A DNA stretch of 64,000 bases, taken from Ignavibacteria bacterium. Its GTDB lineage: Bacteria; Bacteroidota; Ignavibacteria; Ignavibacteriales; Ignavibacteriaceae. Below, piece after piece: positions 45,708 to 53,845 of the stretch (its first letter is position 1; each line of letters starts with the position of its first letter). The notes beneath the pieces were generated by a model, which was not told where the DNA came from, made no database searches, and saw nothing but the letters and a program-made list of their open reading frames with translations. The translations under genes were made by a program, and so were the position numbers. The stretch spans positions 1-64,000 of the forward strand of contig JAUYAB010000005.1 in NCBI GenBank assembly GCA_030693705.1, read 5' to 3'.

Positions 45708-47060
45708 TTGGAAGAAACACTTGTATTGAAGCCCGAACCAACTAAATTTTTCCGCTGGACTGTCCTTCTCTTTGTCAGTCTTGCGATGTTCGGTAACTAT
45801 TACATTTATGATTGTATAAGTCCACTTGCCGATCTTCTTTCCAAACAATTACATTTTTCAGATTCGGACATAGGTTTGCTGCAAGCCATTTACAGCTTCC
45901 CGAATATCATTATGGTATTGGTCGGCGGTTTAATAATTGATAAGATCGGAACAAGAATTTCAGTTGTTCTTTTCACGCTGCTGATTTTTATCGGTGCGGT
46001 TGTAACGGCGATGAGCAGTAGTCTTTATTTTATGGCTGGCGGAAGGTTGATCTTCGGGTTGGGCGCTGAATCAATGATCGTTGCAATTACGACAATTATT
46101 GCACGTTGGTTTAAGGGAAAAGAATTGTCTTTCGCCTTCGGATTAAATTTAACAGTTGCAAGACTTGGGTCGTTCCTTGCATTAAATTCTCCTTCATGGG
46201 GGAAAAGTTTTTACGAACATTGGCAAACACCTCTTTGGATTTCAGTATTTGCCGGAGTTTCGGCAGTTGTTTTTATTCTAATTTATTTTGTTCTTGATTT
46301 AACAGCAACAAAAAAATTCACAATGCCTAAAGATGGGGAACAAGATAAGATCGTTTTGAAAGAACTTTTTAATTTTGGGAAATCATTCTGGTTTATCACT
46401 GCGTTGTGTGTTACTTTTTACTCGGCGATGTTTCCGTTCCAAACATTCGCAATTAAATTTTTTCAGGATGCACACGGAACAACACGTGAAGTTGGCGGCA
46501 ATCTTTCAAGTATGCTAACGCTGGCGGCAATGTTTTTCACTCCGCTATTCGGATTGCTTGCAGATAAGATCGGCAAACGCTCTTTGCTGATGATGTTCGG
46601 TTCGTTTTTAATTGTTCCCGTCTATTTAATCATGGCATACAAAGTTGATCTTGCTTCGCCGCTCGGTTTGCACGGGATGCTCTCAATCAATCTTGATTTT
46701 TTTGATATCCATTCGCAAATCCCTATTTATCTTTTAATCCCAATGTCGTTAATGGGAATTGCTTTTTCGCTTGTTCCTGCTGTGCTGTGGCCCTCTGTTT
46801 CGCTTGTTGTTGATTCATCTAAACTTGGTACAGCTTACGGATTAATGACGATGATTCAAAATATCGGTTTGTTCGGATTTAATTTGTTGATCGGTTTTGC
46901 AAATGACATTTCCAAAGCAAGTGTGGCGAATCCCGGCGGCTACAATTTAGGAATGTGGATTTTCTCTCTGCTCGGTTTCTTCGGATTATTTTTCTCTTTC
47001 ATGTTGCGGATGAATGAAATGGGACCAAATAAACACGGGCTTGAACAAGGGATGAAATAG
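45708..47060 (+). CDS. Major facilitator superfamily transporter
   Basis: An inner-membrane secondary transporter of 450 residues with about 12 hydrophobic helices in two halves and a central cytoplasmic loop (about 200-225). The MFS motif between helices 2 and 3 is visible as GGLIIDKIGTR, and a second copy as GLLADKIGKR. The substrate is not evident; sugar phosphate or organic anion families are possible. The start is probably TTG at 45708. The next gene begins 3 bases after its stop. Confidence 0.85.
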   Translation: MEETLVLKPEPTKFFRWTVLLFVSLAMFGNYYIYDCISPLADLLSKQLHFSDSDIGLLQAIYSFPNIIMVLVGGLIIDKIGTRISVVLFTLLIFIGAVVTAMSSSLYFMAGGRLIFGLGAESMIVAITTIIARWFKGKELSFAFGLNLTVARLGSFLALNSPSWGKSFYEHWQTPLWISVFAGVSAVVFILIYFVLDLTATKKFTMPKDGEQDKIVLKELFNFGKSFWFITALCVTFYSAMFPFQTFAIKFFQDAHGTTREVGGNLSSMLTLAAMFFTPLFGLLADKIGKRSLLMMFGSFLIVPVYLIMAYKVDLASPLGLHGMLSINLDFFDIHSQIPIYLLIPMSLMGIAFSLVPAVLWPSVSLVVDSSKLGTAYGLMTMIQNIGLFGFNLLIGFANDISKASVANPGGYNLGMWIFSLLGFFGLFFSFMLRMNEMGPNKHGLEQGMK

Positions 47061-47063
47061 TCT

Positions 47064-47369
47064 ATGATTGATATTGCTTGGATCAAAACAAAGGTAATTG
47101 AGAATGATTATTTTTTTTCAAAGCATGCAGATGATGAAAGACAAAATGATAATTTAACAATTCAAGAAATTGAAGAAGCAATAACAAATGGAATTATAAT
47201 TGAAAATTATGATGATACTGGTAGAGGAGAAAGTTGTTTATTGGTAGGTTTTTCGCAAAAAGGAAAACCGATTCATGCTGTTTGTGGAACATTTGAGGCT
47301 AATCTAGTGATTATCACAGTATATATCCCAACTCCACCAAAATTTAAAAATGTTTTCGAAAGAGGTTGA
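47064..47369 (+). CDS. DUF4258 protein, likely toxin of a toxin-antitoxin-like pair
   Basis: A 101-residue protein with the DUF4258 pattern: a helix with SKHADDERQNDNLTIQEIEEAI, then beta strands GKPIHAVCGTF and LVIITVYIPTPPKF. This small RelE/MqsR-like fold commonly precedes a YgiT-type zinc-finger gene, as it does here (the next ATG is 1 base after this stop). In such pairs the first protein is thought to act as an RNA-cleaving toxin; activity is not shown by the sequence alone. Confidence 0.78.
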   Translation: MIDIAWIKTKVIENDYFFSKHADDERQNDNLTIQEIEEAITNGIIIENYDDTGRGESCLLVGFSQKGKPIHAVCGTFEANLVIITVYIPTPPKFKNVFERG

Positions 47370-47370
47370 T

Positions 47371-47634
47371 ATGGCAAAAATTTGTCAGTTTTGTGGAAAT
47401 AAAAATTTTAAAAGTGTGAATGTTGAATACACTTACAAAAAAAACGATCAACTTTTAATGGTAAAAAATGTTCCGTGTGAACAATGTGAATATTGCGGAG
47501 AGCAATATTTTCATGCTGATATTCTAAAGGGAATTGAACAAGAGTTCAATGATATTTATTCGGGAGGAAAGAAACCATTTCTCGAAATAAGAGTCCCTAT
47601 TCAAAACTTTGCGGATATTAGAAAAGCTTCTTAA
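47371..47634 (+). CDS. YgiT-type zinc-finger protein, likely antitoxin
   Basis: An 87-residue protein with two CxxC pairs (C5/C8 in ICQFCGN and C36-C39-C42 in CEQCEYCGE) that bind zinc, as in MqsA N-terminal domains, but without a C-terminal HTH. The ATG at 47371 is preferred over one seven codons upstream because AAGAGG precedes it and it directly follows the partner gene stop. Its C-terminal residues should neutralise the DUF4258 partner. Confidence 0.78.
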   Translation: MAKICQFCGNKNFKSVNVEYTYKKNDQLLMVKNVPCEQCEYCGEQYFHADILKGIEQEFNDIYSGGKKPFLEIRVPIQNFADIRKAS

Positions 47635-47641
47635 CCATGTA

Positions 47642-48388
47642 ATGAAAAAATATTTTTTCATATTATTATTTGTCTCAGCCAATCTTCATGCACAGGATTT
47701 TGGTTTTGGATGCCTTGGACTTGTCGGCGGTTTTGCCGGTTATGGTATCCAGACGTATCAGACTAAAGGCATTAACGATAGAGTCGATTTTTTTAACACA
47801 AAATATAAAACCTCTCTCAACTCCAGCATGAAAAATTTTGGGCAGGCTGCGGGATTTCGTTTCGGAATAAATTTTTTCGAGCAACGTTTTTCCGGTTTTA
47901 ATCTTTCCTTTAATGGATTCTACCAAAAACTTTCTGAACAAAATAAAGCGATCCGCGATTCGGTACACATCGAAATTGCTAAAACTTTTGAAATGAAAAT
48001 AACCACTTTCGGTTTAGGGGTTGATTTCGGTACACATATCACGGAAATATTAAACTGGAAAATATTAAAAGTAGCAATTACTTATTCGCAAGCTGATTTC
48101 ATTGAATCGGAAGATCGCCCGGGCGAATTAACAAAAAAAGACGATTACAAATCAAAAAAAGCTAATATCGGTTATTCGCTTTCCACGGGATTTGTTGTTT
48201 ATCTTATCGGTAATTATATAAGCCTTGAAGGAAGCGCGGGGTATAATTTATTCCATTTTCAGCAGTTGCAAAAAGATGATGGGACCGTCTTAACGGTTGA
48301 CGAGCAATCTAGTCTACAAATGCCCGTAGCCATTGATAATGGGGGACTTGCAGGATCAATTCAATTAAACTTTAATTTTCCATTATGA
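47642..48388 (+). CDS. Exported protein, probable outer-membrane beta-barrel
   Basis: The 248 residues start with a signal peptide (MKKYFFILLFVSANLHAQ). Alternating beta-strands follow (FRFGINFFEQRFSGFNLSF, KITTFGLGVDFGTHIT, YISLEGSAGYNLFHF), and the protein ends on NFNFPL. It is probably a small outer-membrane barrel. A frame-open region begins 11 codons upstream inside the zinc-finger gene, but the ATG at 47642 is the one with a signal peptide. The M29 aminopeptidase gene starts 6 bases after its stop. Confidence 0.65.
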   Translation: MKKYFFILLFVSANLHAQDFGFGCLGLVGGFAGYGIQTYQTKGINDRVDFFNTKYKTSLNSSMKNFGQAAGFRFGINFFEQRFSGFNLSFNGFYQKLSEQNKAIRDSVHIEIAKTFEMKITTFGLGVDFGTHITEILNWKILKVAITYSQADFIESEDRPGELTKKDDYKSKKANIGYSLSTGFVVYLIGNYISLEGSAGYNLFHFQQLQKDDGTVLTVDEQSSLQMPVAIDNGGLAGSIQLNFNFPL

Positions 48389-48394
48389 GGTTTT

Positions 48395-49357
48395 ATGAAA
48401 CTTTCAAAACTTGATAAGGCATCTATTATTGCAATTAAAAATTGCATGGGAACAAAGGTTGAAGAAAGAGTTTTAATTATTAGCGACAAACACAAAAGAG
48501 AAATCGGTCTCTCGCTATTCGAAAACGCAAAACGGCTCGGTCATCAATCTTTATATGTTGAAATCATTCCCGGTAAAGTGAACGGCGAAGAACCTTCAAA
48601 CGAAATAGCGGAATTGATGAAGAAATTTGATGTGGTTCTTTGTCCTACTTCAACTTCATTAACGCATACGGATGCAAGAAGAAGCGCTTCAGCATTGGGT
48701 GTACGTGTTGCAACCTTTCCCGGAATTACCAGAGAAGTGATGATCCGCGGATTGAATGCAGATTATAACAAAATCTCAGAACTCTCATTACATTTGAAAG
48801 AAATATTAGAAAAAGGAAAACATGTTCGAGTAACTACAAAACTTGGGACAGATATTTCTTTTTCGATTGAAGGAAGAGCTTCGTTTGCTTCAAAAGGATT
48901 ATTCCATGCAAAAGGAGAAAGCGGAAACTTACCGACCGGTGAAACTTTTCTCGCCCCGGTTGAAGGAACCGCCGAAGGCGTTTTTATTGTTGATGGCTCC
49001 ATGGCTGGATTAGGACTTGTAAAAAATACAAACATCAAAATAAAAGTTGAGAAAGGATACGCAACCGAAATAGCCGGCGGAAAGATGGCGAAGAAATTAG
49101 TTAAAATGCTTGATGCTGTTGGACCCGAAGCAAGAAACATTGCTGAATTTGGTATTGGGACAAATCATAAAACAAGACTCAGCGGCGTGTTATTGGAAGA
49201 TGAAAAAGTTTTAGGAACAATCCATATCGCACTTGGTAATAATAAATCGATGGGAGGAAGCATAGGAGTTGGATTGCATTTAGATGGTGTAGTTAAAAAA
49301 CCCACTGTTTATTTAGACGATGTATTGTTGATGAAAAAGGGAAAGCTTATCATCTGA
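48395..49357 (+). CDS. M29-family aminopeptidase
   Basis: The 320 residues match thermophilic-type (M29) metallo-aminopeptidases. An N-terminal domain with CPTSTSLTHTDARR (about 86-99) precedes the metal-binding C-terminal half with AEFGIGTN (about 250-257), KVLGTIHIALGNN and GLHLDGVVKKPTVYLD. These proteins release N-terminal residues from peptides in the cytoplasm. It lies downstream of the small barrel gene and before a strong terminator. The peptide-transport genes nearby fit the role. Confidence 0.88.
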   Translation: MKLSKLDKASIIAIKNCMGTKVEERVLIISDKHKREIGLSLFENAKRLGHQSLYVEIIPGKVNGEEPSNEIAELMKKFDVVLCPTSTSLTHTDARRSASALGVRVATFPGITREVMIRGLNADYNKISELSLHLKEILEKGKHVRVTTKLGTDISFSIEGRASFASKGLFHAKGESGNLPTGETFLAPVEGTAEGVFIVDGSMAGLGLVKNTNIKIKVEKGYATEIAGGKMAKKLVKMLDAVGPEARNIAEFGIGTNHKTRLSGVLLEDEKVLGTIHIALGNNKSMGGSIGVGLHLDGVVKKPTVYLDDVLLMKKGKLII

Positions 49358-49385
49358 AAAATTCTTTTGGCGAATTATTTTAAAA

Positions 49386-49419
49386 TAAAAAAAGGATGTC
49401 AACTCGACATCCTTTTTTT
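49386..49419. terminator. Bidirectional intrinsic terminator
   Basis: A 7-bp stem GGATGTC/GACATCC (49394-49400 and 49406-49412), extended by an A-run on the left and a T-run on the right. It serves the convergent aminopeptidase and lipoprotein genes. Confidence 0.9.
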
Positions 49420-49433
49420 ATAATGTTATAAGT

Positions 49434-50432
49434 TTAATAAAGGTTTATTTTATAGACAGCGCTTCCCGAAGGGAAATTACTAAAATTGTTTTCCAACGAC
49501 GGTGAGGTTGTGTTTGAAACTGGAGAAGGAATAATTCCTTTTAACAGAATAAGAGGAAATGGTTTACTTTTGTTATATCCGTTAAATCCGTTAGGTTCAA
49601 CAGTGATTATCACTTCCTGACCGGCTAAGTCTAAAGGAAAAGTAAATCCGGAAGGAGCGTTTTGTAAGAAATCTTCTCCAGGATATGCCGGCATCGCATT
49701 AACTCCAACAAAAGGATTTTGTCCGTCATTTCCTACGGCTAATTTGAATTCTCCTATTGAAAGATATTTGCCGTTAACTTTTACCCAACCCTTGTACGTC
49801 CATCCTGAAGGAAGTTCGGGTAAGCGTAATCCGGTTTCATAAGTTCCGGCGCTTTTATAATTCAAAAACCAAATACCGGAATTCGGGTTTGCGTTTGAAT
49901 CTGTAGGAGAGAAAACGGTGTACAACCCTTTTGCGGTTTTGAACGACGGAGGCACTGCTGCGGAAGTATCATCACCTAAATATTTTTGATCGTCGAAGTC
50001 GCTGCCGAATGCTATTCCAACCGGATTTTTCGGCACAACACTAAGTTGGGCTTCATTCGTTCTTATTTTACTGATTAATAAAAAGACGTTCGAGGAGGTA
50101 GTATCATTCAAAGTTGAATCTCGATCTTCAATACTTATACAGACGAATTGGTTCTTCGTATTTGCTTGGAAATCACTTAGCGTTAAAGGGAATGAACCGA
50201 CAAACGAAGTTGAACCTAATGGATAAGAAAGTTTCCCGAATTTATGGATGATCTTTCCTGCATCGTCTAATATCCATGCTGCTAAAACTAACGAATCATC
50301 TAAAGCCGGGAGATTAGATAATTGCAAAGTAAACGTTCCGTTAGGGCTTGTTACCGTTTCAGTTGATTTTGTATCTTTACATGATATGAGGATGAACACT
50401 ATCGGGACAAGAAAAAAAAGTATCTTCTTCAT
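49434..50432 (-). CDS. Lipoprotein with RskA-like (anti-sigma K C-terminal) repeats
   Basis: The 332-residue protein has a lipoprotein signal (MKKILFFLVPIVFILISC) and two related beta-sandwich modules. One has LSNLPALDDSLVLAAWILDD, the other LPELPSGWTYKGWVKVNG. Both resemble the periplasmic C-terminal domain of RskA anti-sigma factors (L-P-x-L-x-x-x-Y-x-x-W). There is no transmembrane or sigma-binding part, so it is not itself an anti-sigma factor. The function is unknown. It is divergent from the TonB-receptor cluster. Confidence 0.65.
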   Translation of the reverse strand: MKKILFFLVPIVFILISCKDTKSTETVTSPNGTFTLQLSNLPALDDSLVLAAWILDDAGKIIHKFGKLSYPLGSTSFVGSFPLTLSDFQANTKNQFVCISIEDRDSTLNDTTSSNVFLLISKIRTNEAQLSVVPKNPVGIAFGSDFDDQKYLGDDTSAAVPPSFKTAKGLYTVFSPTDSNANPNSGIWFLNYKSAGTYETGLRLPELPSGWTYKGWVKVNGKYLSIGEFKLAVGNDGQNPFVGVNAMPAYPGEDFLQNAPSGFTFPLDLAGQEVIITVEPNGFNGYNKSKPFPLILLKGIIPSPVSNTTSPSLENNFSNFPSGSAVYKINLY

Positions 50433-50636
50433 GGTTTGTTTTCCTAAGTAATTTTTATTCCTTTTTAAAACTTAGTTCATCTTTCCACAATATTCAAGAA
50501 ATATTTCATTATTATTTTTGAAATAATTTTTGATTTAATTGGCAGATGTTATAATTTTCAATGAAAAAATTTTTCAAATTGAAATTATGTCCTACGCATG
50601 CTATAAAAGTATGCAAGTAAAAATAGGAGCTGAAAT

Positions 50637-53600
50637 ATGCAATCTCGCTACAAAGTTCTTTTTCTTTTCATATTCATTCCAATTTTTTTGTTGAAAGCGC
50701 AAACGGGAAAAATTTCCGGTATTGTAAAAGATGCTTCCACAGGTGAACCGCTAATCTCCGCCAGTGTTATGATTCAAGGATCAAACGCCGGCGCCGCTAC
50801 GAATTTAGATGGCTATTACGCCATCCTTAACGTACCCCCGGGTACCTACACTGTTAAAGCCTCAATGATCGGATACACTTCATCAATATTGCGTAATATC
50901 CGCGTTAACATTAATCAAACATTCGAATTAAATATTTCTTTAAAAGAAGAATCGATCCAAGCGCAGGAAGTTGTTGTAGTTGCTACTCCACCGGTAGTGC
51001 AGAAAGATGTATCAAACAGCGTTGTTAACATTAATGCAGAACAATTTGAAAATATGCCGGTTGCCAACGTAACTACCGTTGTCGGGTTACAAGCCGGAAT
51101 TGTAGGCGGTGCGTTTCGTGGTGGTTCATCTTCAGCTACATCTTATGCGAGTCAAACAGCTTATTTGCTTAACGGAATGGTTATGAGAGATGAAAGAGAT
51201 AATACTCCTTTCACGGGCATCAGTTTTACTTCGGTTGAAGAAATTCAAATTCAAACGGGTGGTTTTAATGCAGAGTATGGCAATATCCGTTCCGGTTTAG
51301 TGAACATAGTAACTAAAGAAGGGAAGAATGACAGATATTCAATTAATTTTTTTACAAGAATGCGTCCTGCCGGAAATAAATATTTTGGAGATGGAGCTTC
51401 TTCTAAAGATGCTTATTGGATCCGTCCTTATCTTGACGATGCAGTTGCCTGGACGGGAACAAACAACGGAGCCTGGGATCCGTACACACTAAAACAATAT
51501 CCAAGTTTTGAAGGCTGGAATTCTATTTCACAAAAATTGTTAAGTGATAATAATCCTTCGAATGACTTAACACCAGAAGCAGCTCAAAGACTTTTTCTCT
51601 TCCAACATCGAAAAGATTTAAGAATTTTAAAACCAGATTACGATCTGGACATGTCTGTTGCTGGTCCTATTCCGTATGGACAAGAATTAGGAAATCTACG
51701 CTTTTTGTTATCGTTTAGAGCTTCTCGTTCCATGTATATTATCCCGCTTGCAACTGATTCGTATATGGACTTTACCGGAAATCTTAAATTAACTACGGAC
51801 TTGACTAATACACAAAAACTAACCGTTGAAGGATTGATGAGTGAATCAGACGGAACAGCAGCTAACCGTGATGGTTCTCCGGGGTTATTTACATCAGCCT
51901 CTGGTATTGCTGATGGTCTTTACTATTCGCGGACTTCCTATGGCGACACAAGAATATTTTCATCCGACTATTGGGCACCAAGTATTATTAAAAGAAGAAT
52001 GTTGGGATCAAAATATACAAATGTATTATCGAACAATTCATTTATAGAAGGTGTGTTGAGTATCTTCCAATCTCAATACTTTACTTATCCCGGAAGATCC
52101 CGGAATAATGCTCTGGTTTATGAGTACGCTCCGGGAATGTTTACCGATGAAGCACCATTCGGATTCGAAGACAGTGATGCCCCTGGCATCGGCAGCCTTA
52201 TGAGAATGGGTGTTGGTATGAGTAACGCCCGCGATACGAGCAAAGTAACCGCTTATAACCTTCGCATTGATTATACAAATCAACTTGATAAATATAACAA
52301 TATTAAAACCGGTGTTGAATTTAGCTTAACTGATAACTTTATTAACTATGGTTCTTATGATAAATACTTGCCTTCGAATAATTCCACTACCAAGTGGCAT
52401 ACTCAACCTATGCGCGGTTCGGTTTATTTTCAAGATAAAATTGAATATGAAGGGATGATTGCCAACCTTGGTGTACGACTTGACTATTCAGATCCAAATG
52501 CAGATTGGTATGTGATCTCAAATCCATATGATAAAGCTTTATCTGCAAAAAATGCTTCTTCACTTGACCAACTTGTAACAAAAGAACCCGCCAAACCAAG
52601 AGTAAACGTAAGTCCAAGACTTGGTGTCGCTTTTCCGATTTCGGAAAATAGTAAGCTATATTTTAACTATGGATTCTTCCGTCAAATGCCTTCTCCCGAA
52701 GACCTTTATAGAGTAAGAGTTGATCAATATACAGGTAGAATCGACAGACTTTCTGATCCAAATCTTCCTTTGCAAAAAACAATTGCCTATGAATTGGGAT
52801 ACGAACAAGGTTTACTTGAAGAGTACCTCCTCAGAGTTGCCGGTTATTATAAAAACATTACTGAGCAGCAAAGATCAGGTACGAATCAACTCCATTATAT
52901 AAGTAAAGATAATTCAGTTGATTACTATATCCCGACAAATGATTCGTATGAAGATATCCGTGGAGTTGAAGTTACACTTACTAAAAATAGAGGAAATTGG
53001 ATTCAAGGATTTGCTAATTATACCTATTCTATTTCAACGTATGGTTATTTCAATTATAAAACTCAATATGAAAATTCTCAATTGATGTTAAATTATCTTA
53101 ATACAACCCAAGAAGCTGAACAAACAAAACCTGTTCCCCGACCTTTTGCCAGAGTAAATCTTGACATCTTTACACCAGTTCAAGATTTTGGGCCTGAGTT
53201 CGAAGGAATCGGTTTATTAACTGATTGGAGACTCAGTGTTATCGGAAGTTGGCGTTCAGGTTCTTACGCAACTTGGACGGGCGGCTCAGGTACTGTCCCC
53301 GGAATTTCAAATAATGTTCAGTGGAAAGATTCTTACGGATTAGATTTAAGAATTAGCAAAAATATTAAATTCGGTCCAGTTAACGTTCAAGTTTTTGCCG
53401 ATATTAATAATGCGTTGAATATTAAGTCCTTAAGTTCGTATGGCTTTATTGATGCGAACGATTATTATGATTACGTGAAATCGCTTCATCTTTCATCCTC
53501 AACATTTGATGTATCAAAAGAAAGTTTCGGATACACGAATATTAATGGAGACGACAAATTGGGCGATTACCGGCAAGGACCTTTTGTGCCGATTGTTACA

Positions 53601-53834
53601 GTAACAAATTTCTCCACAGTAACTTCTCCGAATAAAAACGCAATTTATTATTTGGTGGAGAACGGACATTATTTGCAATTTGATGGTGACACCTGGACGC
53701 CTGTTCCTGATGATAGATTGAAAGAGGTTCTAGATAAGAAACTCTATATCGATATGCCTAATCAAACATGGCTTTCGTTCTTAAATCCCCGGAATATTTA
53801 TTGGGGTCTCAAAATTTCTGTAGAATTAAAGTAG
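50637..53834 (+). CDS. TonB-dependent outer-membrane receptor with carboxypeptidase-like domain
   Basis: This 1065-residue receptor has a signal peptide (about 1-22) and a CarboxypepD_reg-like domain (about 24-112, GKISGIVKDASTGEPL). A TonB-box/plug region follows (VVVVATPPVVQKDVSNS to GGFNAEYGNIRSGLVNIVTK), then a beta-barrel to the end at WGLKISVELK. It should import a ligand across the outer membrane using TonB energy. No SusD-like gene follows. Instead the next genes encode an exported protein and a PorV-like barrel. A possible TTG-N19-TAATTTTC promoter lies about 80 bases upstream with one mismatch. RBS: AGGAGC. Confidence 0.92.
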   Translation: MQSRYKVLFLFIFIPIFLLKAQTGKISGIVKDASTGEPLISASVMIQGSNAGAATNLDGYYAILNVPPGTYTVKASMIGYTSSILRNIRVNINQTFELNISLKEESIQAQEVVVVATPPVVQKDVSNSVVNINAEQFENMPVANVTTVVGLQAGIVGGAFRGGSSSATSYASQTAYLLNGMVMRDERDNTPFTGISFTSVEEIQIQTGGFNAEYGNIRSGLVNIVTKEGKNDRYSINFFTRMRPAGNKYFGDGASSKDAYWIRPYLDDAVAWTGTNNGAWDPYTLKQYPSFEGWNSISQKLLSDNNPSNDLTPEAAQRLFLFQHRKDLRILKPDYDLDMSVAGPIPYGQELGNLRFLLSFRASRSMYIIPLATDSYMDFTGNLKLTTDLTNTQKLTVEGLMSESDGTAANRDGSPGLFTSASGIADGLYYSRTSYGDTRIFSSDYWAPSIIKRRMLGSKYTNVLSNNSFIEGVLSIFQSQYFTYPGRSRNNALVYEYAPGMFTDEAPFGFEDSDAPGIGSLMRMGVGMSNARDTSKVTAYNLRIDYTNQLDKYNNIKTGVEFSLTDNFINYGSYDKYLPSNNSTTKWHTQPMRGSVYFQDKIEYEGMIANLGVRLDYSDPNADWYVISNPYDKALSAKNASSLDQLVTKEPAKPRVNVSPRLGVAFPISENSKLYFNYGFFRQMPSPEDLYRVRVDQYTGRIDRLSDPNLPLQKTIAYELGYEQGLLEEYLLRVAGYYKNITEQQRSGTNQLHYISKDNSVDYYIPTNDSYEDIRGVEVTLTKNRGNWIQGFANYTYSISTYGYFNYKTQYENSQLMLNYLNTTQEAEQTKPVPRPFARVNLDIFTPVQDFGPEFEGIGLLTDWRLSVIGSWRSGSYATWTGGSGTVPGISNNVQWKDSYGLDLRISKNIKFGPVNVQVFADINNALNIKSLSSYGFIDANDYYDYVKSLHLSSSTFDVSKESFGYTNINGDDKLGDYRQGPFVPIVTVTNFSTVTSPNKNAIYYLVENGHYLQFDGDTWTPVPDDRLKEVLDKKLYIDMPNQTWLSFLNPRNIYWGLKISVELK

Positions 53835-53845
53835 AAGGAAAAAAT

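Noticed and set aside
53768-53845. Upstream start of the 698-residue exported protein
   Set aside because: It lies inside the TonB receptor gene; the ATG at 53846 has a ribosome-binding site and begins a signal peptide.
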